Assembly (NCBI GenBank): GCA_905220665.1 | Contig: CAJNAR010000156.1 | Coordinates: 248,001-312,000, forward strand | Direction: 5' to 3' | Source: Albugo candida | Taxonomy: Eukaryota; Oomycota; Peronosporomycetes; Albuginales; Albuginaceae | DNA length: 64,000 bases | In this document: positions 19,301 to 31,491 of the stretch, piece after piece | How positions within the stretch are numbered: position 1 is the first letter of the stretch | How the letters are laid out: the number at the start of each line of letters is the position of its first letter | Program-made: the position numbers and the translations under genes | The notes under the pieces: model-generated | What the model saw: only the letters and a program-made list of their open reading frames with translations | What the model was told of the DNA's origin: nothing | The model's database searches: none

Positions 19301-20867
19301 AACTCCAACGATGGTCGATGGTGCTACAGATGTTTTGCTATACTGTAGACAACGTGGCCGGAAGCGAAAATATCTGGGGTGATTTTTATCATGGTGGAGT
19401 TGATCTACTTATCATAAAGAGCGCGTGTCAGGTAGGTGCGATGCTTTATCAGCTGTCAATGATGTGTCGCCTCTAGAACAAACGAATTTTGAATGTCCTT
19501 GAGACCAGAGCAATCCAAGACAAGGCACTTATGGGGAAAGCAGCCACAAACTACACCAAGGATGAGGTCAAGTTAGTCTGGGTGGATCCACTGGGACGTA
19601 AATGGATACCAGATCATGCTGTGGATCTACAGCAACGGTTATGTCTCATTGCTCATGCGGGTGCAGCATCGTGGAATTGCAACAAACTTATGACATTATG
19701 GCGACACATGTGGTATGGAAAAGCACGAAAGAGGATGTGCGCAAGTTTTTCAGCAAATGTTTACACTGTTTGGTGGTCTAAGGTGAACTGTGTCCACGTC
19801 CGTACGGCGAAACACTACGGGCAACAAAACCGATAAAATTATACATTTTGACTACCTATCTATGCCAAAAGGTTTGGATGGTTTGCATTACGTTCTTGCG
19901 TTTAGGGATGGGATGAGCAGGTTCTGTGAATTCATCCCGACAACCGTTGCCAGCACGGCAGTTACCGTCAACGCTTTATTGGTTCGTTTTAAGCGTTACG
20001 GTGTGGTGTCATTGTCAGTATCCGATCAAGGCTGCTCGGCGCGCAGCATCATTTCGTTACTGCTTGCTGTCCATGGGCAAATGGATCCGTGGAAGTGCTG
20101 ACAGGAAATTGCTGAAGGCGATGCGGTCACTTCTAAGCGAGAAATGGCAACTGATTGGACAATGGCCGCAGTTGTTGTCACTGTTTCAGTCGAGCATAAC
20201 CAGCTGCCTTCGAGTCGACTTGGAGGTGTTGCCTCACTGACGGCGTCTACTGCGCACCATCCACGAGATCCTATCAATATCATCTATCAGCCAACTGGGG
20301 TGACTGGGATTTCGTCGTTTACAGAGCATGAATAAAAAACAGCAACACATGAAAGACTTCCAGCAAACACTTGCCGCCATGCAGCAACAAGTGTCCGATA
20401 CGGCGAGGGTAAAGAACGAAGCGGCCCGACTCCAACACAAAAAGAAATATTTGTAAATTTAGAAATCGGCGACTTTGACTCATCGGAAATGCCACTCGAT
20501 ACTAAAATAAGTTGATTCTCCATTGGAGGGCACTTACCGGGTAATGCCACGATCAATGGATGGGCATATGACATGCAGGAACTTGTCGCCCCGTTTGCCA
20601 TCATCACGCGGCATATCACGCGTTTGAATTTTTTCGGGAATATATCTCGGGATTACGCAACGTAGGCAAATGGTGGGCATTTGGTCCAGCGTTTTCTGTA
20701 CGCATCGATGGGAGCTGTTGGTACAATGGAGGGAATTAGAAGAAGCCGAAAGTAGCCGGAAGCCTGCGCGAATACTCTTTGAAGATGTACCGCTATTATT
20801 GGCGCGGTGGGTACGTACCGAGGCTAAGGCGGAAGGAATGCGAAGTTTCGTCCTCAATGAAACTTCA

Positions 20868-20885
20868 AGCAGGAGAGGGAAACGA
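20868..20885 (+). other. polypurine tract
   Basis: A purine-rich run (AGCAGGAGAGGGAAACGA) lies directly before the right LTR, where plus-strand priming occurs in LTR retrotransposons. Confidence 0.6.
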
Positions 20886-21177
20886 TGTGTGTTATGTGTA
20901 TATTTTATAGACAACAGCTAACGTATCTCACGTAACTAGCGATAGTAGATCTTGATACACGCACTTAGAATTTTTTCGATTATTAAGTCAAAGCAGATCC
21001 CGAGCAATAGTAGAAGGAGATCTTCTATAATAGTAGGAAGCACAGAGGATATCAACGATTCACTGTATCCAAGGGCAGCTTCTAAGAAAACTGCGTGCGT
21101 ATATTTATCATCGGAGACATGATATTCGCTAAGCTGCTTCTCAGGAATAGTTCTTATAGACGAGGTGCAAGCGTACA
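20886..21177 (+). repeat. right LTR of the gypsy-like element
   Basis: Begins TGTGTGTTATGTGTAT and appears to end at GCGTACA. It is the fuller of the two copies (about 292 bp). Visible substitutions and an indel against the left LTR indicate an old insertion. Confidence 0.8.
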
Positions 21178-23699
21178 TTTGGGATAGCAATATATATAAG
21201 ATGTCTTATACATGTATGTCGTCTCGGACTTCTACAAGCTTGTGTCTTAATAGCCCATCTGCCGATCGCTCGTAGAGTCGTGCGAAATTGTGAGAGGAGG
21301 CGGCACGGAAGAGAAAGAATACTGCGCTCATGTGGCGGCCAAATAGATGAAAACCGCCAATGTATGAAGTGGATACGATGTTGGATGCCAAGCTTTTCTC
21401 GATGGCTGATCCACTACTTTGTGCAAAAAGTCACAACCTACTATTCCTCCACACGAATAACAACATTATTTCACTTATGATAGGTACACTGTGAATTGTA
21501 ATAGAATGTTGACTTCACTTATTCGATGCATGTCATTGCGCAGTGTGGATTTGAAAATGTTTGACAATGCTTCTGGTGCGGCACACAGTATCGTTTAATT
21601 GCTCCATTTGTATGTGATGAGTGTGCTTTCTGCTCGGCGATTAAATCGGCTTATTTGGTAAAGAAGGATCAAGAAATGAGGAGTAAATATACCTGCTAAG
21701 AAATGGCACAACATAACGTCTTGGAAGCGATTCGTTCCAAACATTTTAGAAACGAAGCTTTCATGGATAAATCTTTTTACAATTTCATGTGCAACCTAAT
21801 GTTACCAGATTGAAGTGCAACTCAGGCGTTGACGAAAGCCAGCTTTTAGGACTCGATGCCGCCGCGAAGACACTCATAATAATAATGCAGCGTGGTGTAC
21901 AACAAATAATGTCACGTTTCACACACTTGGTTGCTCTTGCCACCATATGTTCTGATTGATCAAGTACTTCTGTTGAAAAGACTTCAGTAAATGGTATCGA
22001 ACCAGTTCGAAACCATCTCATCTCAGCTCATTTTCCAACAGGATTCATACCCAAAGAAGATTCCACCAGCCAAGACCATAGAAGAATCCGACGAAAATAG
22101 ACAAAATGCTGAAGTTTTGCAAATGGCTGGACAAACTTGAAGTCGAGCGTAGTGTCGGTAGAACGGTTCCGGTAACGATACGGGACGAAAGAGTTCTTGA
22201 AGCTCGGATCTAAATGAAGTCGAGGGATTAACAATGTCATATTGGAGGCAAGACCAATGCAGTAGCGAGGGAACCGGGAATAAAAACCTTATGTCAGGAC
22301 ATGCAAATCGATGCGCTGGAATGAATCAATAGAGTGAGATTCCGATAGCAAGGGAGGTGAAGCTTACAATAAAATCATTCCACGCAAAATAAGTATATTT
22401 GGATTTGGAGTAACATCACATCGTTTTTTGCGGCAGCCGTCTTATGCACAGAAGCTTTCGGGTAGACTCTGGAGTGATGAAATCAGAATCGACTACTTGG
22501 GAAGACACCAGAAGAAAAGATTGGAGCTATCTCGAGTAGAAAGTCACTCAGCGGATCAATCATACTCTTGCGCGGAAGAGATGATATATCGTATAATTGC
22601 AGTTCTCGATAATTTACTTAATTATAAATCATACGAAGGCTTGTAATAGACTCCACCTTAATCATGAGACAAAAGAAAATTGAGCATCAGTTGCGTGCAA
22701 TTGGAACACTCGACAGAATGATGGAAGTCTAGAAAATGCGGCTAAATTGAGCATACCATAAGGAATTGATCAGCGTATACTAGCTAAGAATTTACAATAC
22801 GAAAACTCTTATTTTTTGTTGTTGTTTTACCTGGTCAGCTATCTACATTGCTGCTCAAACCCAAATCGAAGATAATATAAACCCTATACAAATCACACCA
22901 CATTTCGTTAATTTGAAAAATAAAAATTTCGTGGAGGGCCTATCCATACGAAAAAATATATTTTTTGATATATTGGTACGAATCCGTGAGGGGGATTTAT
23001 TGAGTGCGACGAAGTAACTAATAACTGGACCGATGTCATAAATGAACATGTCATTTGCATCTTAATGTAACACTAAACGTAGTTAGAATCATCTAGTGCA
23101 TGTAACATTTGGTCTTGACTTTTGATAACGATATCGAGTAATCAACTCCTTCGAAAATAGCTTTTTTGAGCTTGAAGAGGACCTGTATTCATCGTCTTGC
23201 GGCTAGAAGCGTGATCGAGCTGGGTAATGGCGTAATTGTTCGGCCCTGCTTTGTAGCTATGTTTCACTGAAGTGTACAGCAGTATGAGCAGTGCAACAAA
23301 ATATAACTTTCCTGCATGTGACCACACCCCAATAATTTGGCGCCGGCGCTTTGTCGTTTGCAATTATGGTACTTTTGTGCTTGAGCCAGCTCAAAGTTGG
23401 CAAACTTGTCGTAACATAGCCACTTTTATCGAAAACCTCAGATGCTTCGCTGTGCCACAATAGACAAGTTTAACGGCAGCAGAAATCAACGCTTCAGTGA
23501 TGGGAAGCTATTTTGCAAGCAATGATTGATTAAATGTGAATGCATGCTGCTATAGTCGTGTTCAGTTTATACATTGAACTTTGGAGAAAAAAGGACAGTG
23601 TGAAGAAAACCCTTTTTCGTTTGGTAAGCCAATATAGTACAACATAACTTGATTCGACGAAATTCACTTATTCAAGGTACTGATGATCAAGGGCATTCT
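21178..23699. other. gene-poor stretch with possible Tc1/mariner fragment
   Basis: About 2.5 kb with only short frames. Around 22471-22503 the plus strand reads LWSDEIRIDYLG, like the middle catalytic-Asp region of Tc1/mariner transposases. IGGKTNAVAREPGIK near 22240 could be a decayed helix-turn-helix. No terminal inverted repeats were identified, so the call is weak. The remainder (22700-23700) shows nothing recognisable. Confidence 0.35.
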
Positions 23700-26600
23700 T
23701 GGTCTCTATAGTTTGAAGGTAAATGTCGAGGAATTCTCCGGAATGATATCGACGAGCTTTGCACCAAACCTTGCTTTTTCCAGAAAGAATTTGCAGCACT
23801 GAACCTCTCAAACTAAGACAGTTGAACGAAGTTGATCGCTGGCCCACTGGCCCACTTCAGCTTGCATGCTAAGGGTTCCTTGATTATATCGACGTGGAAA
23901 AACATCTCAGCACTCACGGCGAATTTTATCGACCACATCTTATCAAATCACTTCATTCGTTTTGATCAAGAAATCAAGTTTCAAGATCACATCAACTAAT
24001 CCTTTGGCTTTTTTTTCATTCAAAAATGGAGCACAAATGTTTTTCAGTGACCACAACGGTGCTTTTCTACAAATAATCGCAGTGGCTGGCGTGTGATGAA
24101 AATCCTTCGTTCGGACTTACCAGATTTTACAACAGCTGAAGTACTTACAGAACGAAGCATACGGAATCGTTATTTGGATTTGCGAATTCTCATATAGGAT
24201 GCACCCGTGTATATCCAAAGATGAGGGTCGAGGAAAAAGTACTTTGCTTTGACTTGTTGCTCTCCAACACATTCGAATAGGCCGCAACACATCTTTTACT
24301 TGATAAATTTAGCACACCAGTCGATCGAGCTCGAGTGAAACAATTCGAGACGAACCAAGGCGATTAGCGTGTTTGGAATGGCTATCGCATTTGGGTGCGG
24401 TAGTCGTTTGGAGAATCCAACATATGAATGCTTAACTTTTCAGAGTACCATTACCGCGCAAGAATCGATTAGATTACATTGGCATGTCAAAAGAGCTATT
24501 GATTATAGTGGATAAAGACTGAATATCGACTGCGACATACGGGTGACCATCTGGCACAAAAAGTAACTTTTTCAAATCAAATCAAGCATGAAGACGAGGA
24601 TATTGGTAAATGCTCATAAGGAAAATTTGAATATATTCAAGTTGTCGAAGCTACCAAATAAAAGCGAATTTGTTGCTCTAATTGTTTCCGACAGCTTCGA
24701 GTTTCAAGAAAGTAACGATGCAAAAGTTGGAAGACGAAAATCAAGAAACAACTTCAAAGCATTGAAAACAAGGTTGCACAAGATAGCCGACGTGCTGTTG
24801 AGTCTAGCCAGCGTGTTTTGGAAGTCGCAGCAGCTCGATATCGCGTTCACGACACCAATGAGTCACGGTATTTTTACGAATCGAGTCTCGAACAATTCAG
24901 AATTTCGGTCGAAAACAATGGCGAACACAACCAAGACGAGAGCTTCGACTATCACGTGAAGCATGTGGAGAACGCTTCCAAGAATTTTTACGCCCTCCGC
25001 ATAGTTTTTGTCGTCTCGTGCCGATCGAAACTGTAACCAAGAAATGTAGCACCGTGACATCGAAACAGAGGGAGATTATTGACGAATTCAGGGATCATTG
25101 CGGTGGTGTAATGGGCTCTCGCAACAGCTCTGAGATCGACTCAGCTGATCCAATCGAAAAAATAAAAAAGGCTACTGGATTCGATTCAAGTTTCCCTTGC
25201 GTTAGAAGATCAACACCGTCTCTCAACTCGCTGAAGTGCGACCGAGATGGCGGAAGCGATAAAGCACATATGAAGTAGCTCTCCAGGTATGGATGGACTA
25301 CCATATGCATTCGGAAACGTTTGGCGAATGTGTGATGATCGTTTTCGAATATCAGCTGAAAAGATATATCTTACTTCGATCACAACGTCACTCGGCAATC
25401 ACATTGTTGTACACAAAATGATCACGAGGTGACTCTGGCAACTATTGACGATCGCACTGCTTTGCGTCGATTTGAGAGTACTTGCAAAAGTGTTGGCGTA
25501 TCGAGTGAAACGGGTTTGCCAAAACTGGTCCATCAGGATCAAAAAGCATTTGTGCAAGGACGGTCGATGCATCGCCACATTCGGCACGCATTGACATCCA
25601 AGACTTAGTCACTCATTGTGGGGAGGAAGCGTATGCGACTTTTCTCGACATTGAGAAAACTTAGATCAAGTCAATGGGACGTAAATGTTTCGCGTTTTGC
25701 AAAAAAGGGGCGTTGGAAAACAATTCATCGACTGGATTCGTCTTTTGTACACAAAAACGAAGGCGCAGTCGATAATTAATGGAAATATCACATTGTCCAT
25801 TACATCACGTTGTGGTGTAACACAAGGCGATCCTCTCTCAGCATTACATTTCTGATGACAATCGAACCTCTTGGGACTCTACTTCGACAACATGAAGAAC
25901 ATGGAAGTTGGATCAATGGCACGACAGTCGCTCCTGGATTATTTTTTGCGGACGATGGCATTGCTTTCAGAAACACCAAATGGTATTTTAACGCAACTCA
26001 AACTAGTTCAAATCTGTTGCGATGGATCAGGTGCGAAACTCAACTTGAGCATATCATCTTTGCTCTCGTTGAATCGAATCATGCCGTGTCCACGTATTCC
26101 AAATCTGACCATAATGGCTCCGAGAGATTCTATCAGGTATTTGGGTATTTCATTCGGCCAGAAACCGACTCCTTCGATGGTTATTTCAACCATCTAAAGC
26201 GTTTTTATATGATAGGTTTGGTGTATGGTTTCGACGTGCACGAACTATCCGTAGTCGCCTACTGGTTGCGCAGACGATAATTTTATCACGTCTGTGGCAT
26301 TACACTATGCACGTGGTCATAACAGCAAAGACTATTAGACAGTGGTAGTTATGCTGAATCGATTTGTGCTTTGTTGGAAACACAAAGAAGATTCGAAGTG
26401 CGTTCATCTGATCATCAAAGACTTTTTAAATCTTAGTAGAGAGGATGGTTTACTACAAGTTCCTATTTCGTAGGACGACTGAAGCTACAACGCATCTATT
26501 TACTGCAGCAGTTCCCATCCGATGTGAAGAAATATATTTCTGCGCATTGGAAAATTGCTTCGACGGAATTATTACTACTTATCCAACCTCCGTTCGGACC

Positions 26601-27200
26601 ACACAAGCCGATGGATATATTCTGCATCACACCACATCCATATGGGAAAATGGTTCAATGGAAGAGCACATCTTCTTGATGGAAGCATGCATTTGAAAAG
26701 TATGAGACAGATTGGAGCATTACAATCTCATATTTAAAACTCTCCAACGCCCTCGATATTGCATGGAATAACCGACGTGGTTAGACAGAGATCAAAAATT
26801 ACATTCGAAGCTGCTAAGGGTAATCCGAGTACGGTAAATTTGTGTTAAATCTTGGCATAGTGGACGAACCGCATCGCACATTTCGGAAATCGATGGCTAC
26901 AGTTTTCGAGAATCGAAGTCTTCAAGACTTTATTAGAGACTGCGACACATGGCCAAAGAAGGAAGCATCCATCGACCAATAAAACAAGGACGAAGAGCTG
27001 GATACATCGGATATAGCTGCAGAAAATTTGTAGAGCTGACTTTACAATGAAGGAAAGCGCTTTCCAGCATTAAGACGTTGTGTTTAGTGTCGAATTTCAT
27101 GGTTTGATGTAAGGAAAGATAGCGGAAATGATAATGAAATGTCAGCTGATGTGCTGGAATTATCAACACGGACAGCATCAATGGGGACAAGATGCACATT
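23700..27200 (+). mobile_element. degenerate non-LTR retrotransposon (LINE)
   Basis: Fragments in several frames follow LINE ORF2 order. Near 24440 RVPLPRKNRLDYIGMSKELL resembles the end of an AP endonuclease domain (RxDYI). Near 25530-25590 LVHQDQKAFVQGRSMHRHI is the RT block with Q-x-F-x-x-G-R. Near 25808-25852 RCGVTQGDPLSALHF is the RGxxQGDPLS block. Near 25935-25960 GLFFADDG is the catalytic FADD box. Stops and frameshifts separate all of these, so no active protein is encoded. Sequence to about 27.2 kb probably includes the C-terminal part, without clear motifs. The ends were not found, so the limits are approximate. Confidence 0.75.
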
Positions 27201-28199
27201 CTTCTGTGTTAACTAAAGGCTTCGTGCATCGCTATGGATCGTGTGGTTTCCAGTGGCTCCCTGTTCAGATTCAAGAACTTTTATCTCATTCTACTGACAT
27301 GAATCGTGCTATGATCCGTCTTAGTTTTGGAATGCGGTCGGGTAGTCTTTTTTTTTGTTCGTCCAATTTTTTGTTGTTGTCACTTTTATTCGTCTTTTTT
27401 GGTTGCTTCATGTCCACCAGGGTGATTGCACGTGCACGGAATCTGCATTGCCCATATCAATTTTTAGCTTTTCAACATGGTTTACTCATGCGCTCGATTA
27501 TTTGTTTTCTTGTATTCTATAATTTACTCGCGCTTAGCGATCAATTGCTCCAAATCTGCTCCAGCTTTCTATTTTACAATCTATCATTTCCCGGCTTTAC
27601 TTCGACGTGTTCCTTCCAAACTATTCTTCTCATTCATGATTATAATTGCCAATTTTGTAATGTCGAGAAAGATCAGAAGTTGTACGGTGCACGACACTTA
27701 TAGCCAGCAACTTTTGGTGACTCTTCCCTTCCGTTAAGGATTCTCGGATATGCGCATACCTTAAAATATGCAACCACTGAATAGCTTTAAATTTACAACC
27801 ACGGAAGAAGCGTTAATTGATCTGGCTACCTTGCTGTGGTTTTGTAACTTGTCTAGGCCAATTTTCAATAGAGTAGTAACTTTTTGAAATCCAGCTAAAA
27901 ATCGTGTATTTGGCTAGGGGGGGCTGTAATTGGCCACCTGAAACTTTTAATCTAGAAATAAAATATGCACTCGGCCAACTATTGATTACCATTTGACTGG
28001 GACGTGAAAAGCACAGTGGACGTCAACCTACTTGTCAGAATATCAAGTTGCATTGAATAGGATTTGTAAGAAGCCGATGAGACCGATATTTGCGAACAGT
28101 GTATTCTTCCTGCCTTCCACTCAATTCCTTGCGATACACATCCACGTATCGCTTGGATTTTCTTGCAATCGCTGGATTTGGTTCAGTGAGACGAAGGCA
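27201..28199. other. T-rich gene-poor stretch
   Basis: No recognised coding sequence. A 191-codon frame at 27128-27703 is Phe-rich because of T runs and shows no family motif. It is more likely chance or transposon-derived. Confidence 0.4.
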
Positions 28200-30200
28200 A
28201 GCGCTCTTGGGACTGTATTACGCAAGCCAACCGACGAAAAAACGCAGTTCTTCCGTGCTAAATGCTTTGCAGATCCCCAGATGCTCTCGTCGTACAAGTG
28301 AGACATCCATATCGTCTACACTCCTGAACTACTACCAGTGATGTACACACTTCCACCAGCTCCAACGCATGTTGTGTGAAAAAGTTTCTTTTTGAGCCAA
28401 CCCAGTGAGATTCCGTGTAGATGATCGCCAGGTGTCGGCCGCAAGGTTCATCTCTTCCAGCATGCGTCGCTGCGAAATGAAGTACGGCTGGCTTGCCATG
28501 ACCTTTCTTGCACAACAATAGCTTTTTCCAACCTCGCATTTGTTCCGGCATCTCAACCTGAGATTAACTCACCACAGGACTCGTTCCTGCAGAAATGTTT
28601 TGCTGCCCTTCGGTTGTCCGCGACGAGCAAGGTTTGGGTAACCTTATGAAAAAATCATGCTCTTGAAATCCCACTCTCCCCAGGTGCTGCCTCGCATAAG
28701 TGAAAGACTACCACCAGGACCCAAATTTATCTAGTTTGCGAGAAAGGCGTCAGGCGCAGTGCCAGTTGCACAGATGCAAACAAGGCTTTCTTTTCGGGAA
28801 ACTGAGCTTCAAATATGTTGAGCGCTCTCTCCTTCACCTGCTTCAGTAAGTCTTTAGCCTCACATAACCCATCATGTTGGCTTGTCGGATGCATATAACA
28901 CACGATTCAGCGGGAAAGTTGGGGTGCTGCAGCTTCTTTTCATCGTCTAGTGCTAAGAGATCGCCCACATTGCTAAGAAAGTCAATAAGAAGAATTGAGC
29001 GTCTTTGCCCTTTCTTGCGCAATGTTTTACTCACCACTGGGCAACCATTAGCGTTTCAAGCTGTCATACGAGGCCAAGATGCTCTCGTCATGTGTCACCC
29101 AATCAAAAAAAGCGCAGCCTTTCCACCGGCCTCGAAACACGAAAATTCTCATCATTCCCATCCAAGCTCTCAAATTTCGGCAACTGTTCTTCATCCTTCT
29201 GCATTTGCTCCAGGAACATTTGACGATAAGCAGCCACATCTCCACGCTCATGCTCATCGATATAGAAATGTTTTTGAGCTTCACGGAGCGAAATATCTAG
29301 GAAATATAGCTAGCGCATCGTGGTCCGTTCTAAAATTGGGGGTGATGGTGCAAGCCAAAGGCCGGAGAGATCTTTTCATTTGCGTGGGCTGTCAATGTAT
29401 TGATTTCAACCTAGGCTTCGTTCTCTCACAGATACGGCTGCAAACGTAATCTGCAACCTTTGTCTTGCAAAAAGCTCCTGCCCTATGCATGCTTGTCTTG
29501 GCGAGAAAAAGGCGGTTTTCCGTCCTCGAGAAAAATTTGCGCCCAAGCGCGGACACAGCGTGTGTGCCAAACTTCTTTGCCGTCACCCTCAGCGATAGCT
29601 TACTTGATCAAGTAAAAAACATCCACTCTACGTCTCACTGCTGATTTCGTTTGCTGGAGAATCTAGTTTCTCACTACAACAAGCTTCTCAATAGCAGTGT
29701 CCAGTACCCTCTCTGATCACAAAGACTCCTCTTCTTCGTCACTGCCTGTTGGAAGATCCTAATCAATTGCGGTCTCCGTTGTTTGCGCTTCATCGGCCTG
29801 GTTTGTGTTCACTTCATCAGGTGCTTAGTAGTGAGTCAAAGGCCAATAATCAGCGACAGCACGCGTGTTTGCGGCGGCTTTTCGCCTTACAGTGCGTGCC
29901 GAGTTACCAACATAGCGCGAAGGTATATCCAACGACGCGTCTGAATGCGCGGCTCGATCAAGGCCGCTAGAAACGTCGTTTGGATTTTTTCTGCAACGCC
30001 TTCAGATTCTTGTTCTTTAGCGCCCAAACCCTCACTCAGACCCAAGGATTCGTCCATTGAACTACAGCTGGCGTTCTCGGAGCTACCAGACACGGCCACA
30101 GCATGTTGCTCCTTCTTTGGGCGCTTACTTTTCACAGCCTGTTCGGCCTTAGCATTCAATTTTGGTGGATTTTGGTAAGATGTGGTAGTGTGGAATGTAG
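28200..30200 (-). mobile_element. DDE transposase relic on the reverse strand
   Basis: Reverse-strand fragments align in order with a DDE superfamily endonuclease type common in fungi and oomycetes. A Lys-rich N-terminal segment lies near 30.1 kb (KAEQAVKSKRPKKEQHA), followed by a helix-turn-helix-like piece near 29.5 kb. The strand block FFDWVTHDESILASYDSLKR (29048-29110) carries the first catalytic Asp. Next is a SKTLRKKGQRRSILLIDFL segment (28990-29035), and then a KGHGKPAVL/ARKVMASQPYFISQRRMLEE region near 28450-28530. Frameshifts and stops interrupt it, so it is inactive. Terminal inverted repeats were not located. Confidence 0.6.
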
Positions 30201-31251
30201 GGAACGAAAGAGCAAAGGCTCGGATGCAGTGGCAAAGCCTCGTTCAGCATGGCTGCGGACTACAGACTATATTTGAATAATATCAAAATTTGGCCACCCC
30301 ACTCTCCTGGTGATGGTTATATGTGTCGTCACCGTAGCATCATTGGAACGAGGTGGATTAGTCGGAGTGAAGCGAGCCGGGGTATGAACGACAAATATGA
30401 AGGGAGATTCGGAGAAGGATGTACTAATTAGAGGAATGCGACGTCTTCATCGGAAATGCTATATGGATCTCTTCAAACGCGCTTTACGCTTCTCCGTATG
30501 GGTCCACAGGTCAATTACGCTGTTTCTACATACTCAATTTCTACCAGTGTACACGGTATCCTTCTTTCATGCTACTACATTCCTCTAGGCAAGTCGTTGC
30601 ACAAATAAATCCTTTTTTCGCTTTTGAAGCGAGGCGATCTTTTCTAAGCGTAAGTGCACTTCATTTAACGTCATCAGGTACCATAATATGAGCACTCTGT
30701 GTCTTCTAGTAATCCTATGCAAAAATGTACAAGTATGAGAATCATACAGCTCGCAATAAAACCGTAAAAGTACATCGAAATGGGATCAAAAGGCCAAAAA
30801 AATATCAATTTCATTCCGCTTGCAAAGTCCGTACTTGTACTTGCATCTGTGCTTAGAACTAAACGTTATTGCAGCTTGACCCAAAGTTTCTCCGGAATGA
30901 GAGATGGGCCACGAAAATTCACAAAAAGCACAGTAAGCTGTCAAAAAGATAATTTTTCATGATGCAATGAATTAAGTCTAACGGTATTTTTCATCCAATA
31001 GGTGTCAGAGGAAACAAAATAAAAACGCTAATACCTGTAATGAATAAAGCCACAAGTTTGAGACTGCTATAGTGTGTCGTATCACGCATCCGTTCTGCTC
31101 GATCCGAATGAAAATGGAGAGCATACTTTCTTATCTACATTCTGAGCGAGGATGAAGAGATATCAACTGCTACTAATTCGTTTGTGTCGATGACCCTTTA
31201 AAGCGTCGGAGTGTATGTAACCAGTCGACCATCACCATAAAATTGTGAAAG
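30201..31251. other. gene-poor stretch
   Basis: About 1 kb without recognised genes, repeats or RNA features. Short frames (30249-30588) have no family signal. Confidence 0.45.
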
Positions 31252-31491
31252 ATGAGCTCAATCGAGAGTGAAAGGATTTTCTGCAGACAAGCTTACACGA
31301 AATTGGAGGACCAGGATACCGTAAAGCCATTCATGCCGCCCGCACGCAAGCGGCAATTCATTCACAATAAAAATCTCCGTTTTCGAGGGCTTTATGAACC
31401 CCCAGAGCTAATCGTGGTTGTCAGTGTGGTTCTTATAGTGACTATAATCACTCTAGTTTTGAACAATGTCTGGCCATTCTACTTCTCGTAA
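31252..31491 (+). CDS. small tail-anchored membrane protein, hypothetical
   Basis: 79 codons from an ATG to TAA. The N-terminal half is polar and charged (YTKLEDQDTVKPFMPPARKRQF). Near the end is a strong hydrophobic helix, ELIVVVSVVLIVTIITLVL, followed by NNVWPFYFS. That is the layout of a C-tail-anchored or single-pass membrane protein. I do not recognise a family. It stands alone between transposon-rich stretches, with no neighbour to suggest a role. The composition is more protein-like than the surrounding frames, but a chance frame or a single exon of a larger gene is possible. Confidence 0.45.
   Translation: MSSIESERIFCRQAYTKLEDQDTVKPFMPPARKRQFIHNKNLRFRGLYEPPELIVVVSVVLIVTIITLVLNNVWPFYFS

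Larger units (their letters stand above)
16122..21177 (+). mobile_element. degenerate LTR retrotransposon, Ty3/gypsy-like order
   Basis: A 5.06-kb element with LTR-like ends and broken coding frames. From left to right the sequence shows a Gag-like region at 16370-17120 and a CCHC zinc knuckle near 17243 (CLKCVSTEHSVRN, whose last Cys is replaced by Trp). A protease motif DSGSD lies at about 17431. RT fragments include YCQVPLHPNSRDYVTVVTP near 18380 and VWLDDVLGYAE near 18540, the YxDD box being WLDD here. RNase H pieces (YTDASQDHW near 19000) and integrase pieces (GLDGLHYVLAFRDGMSRF near 19870, SLSVSDQG) follow. PR-RT-RH-INT order places it with Ty3/gypsy elements. Many frameshifts and stops show it cannot be autonomous. 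A polypurine tract precedes the right LTR. No target-site duplication was evident. Confidence 0.88.

Noticed and set aside
27128..27703. 191-codon Phe-rich frame
   Set aside because: The composition follows T runs. There is no motif, signal or supporting neighbour.
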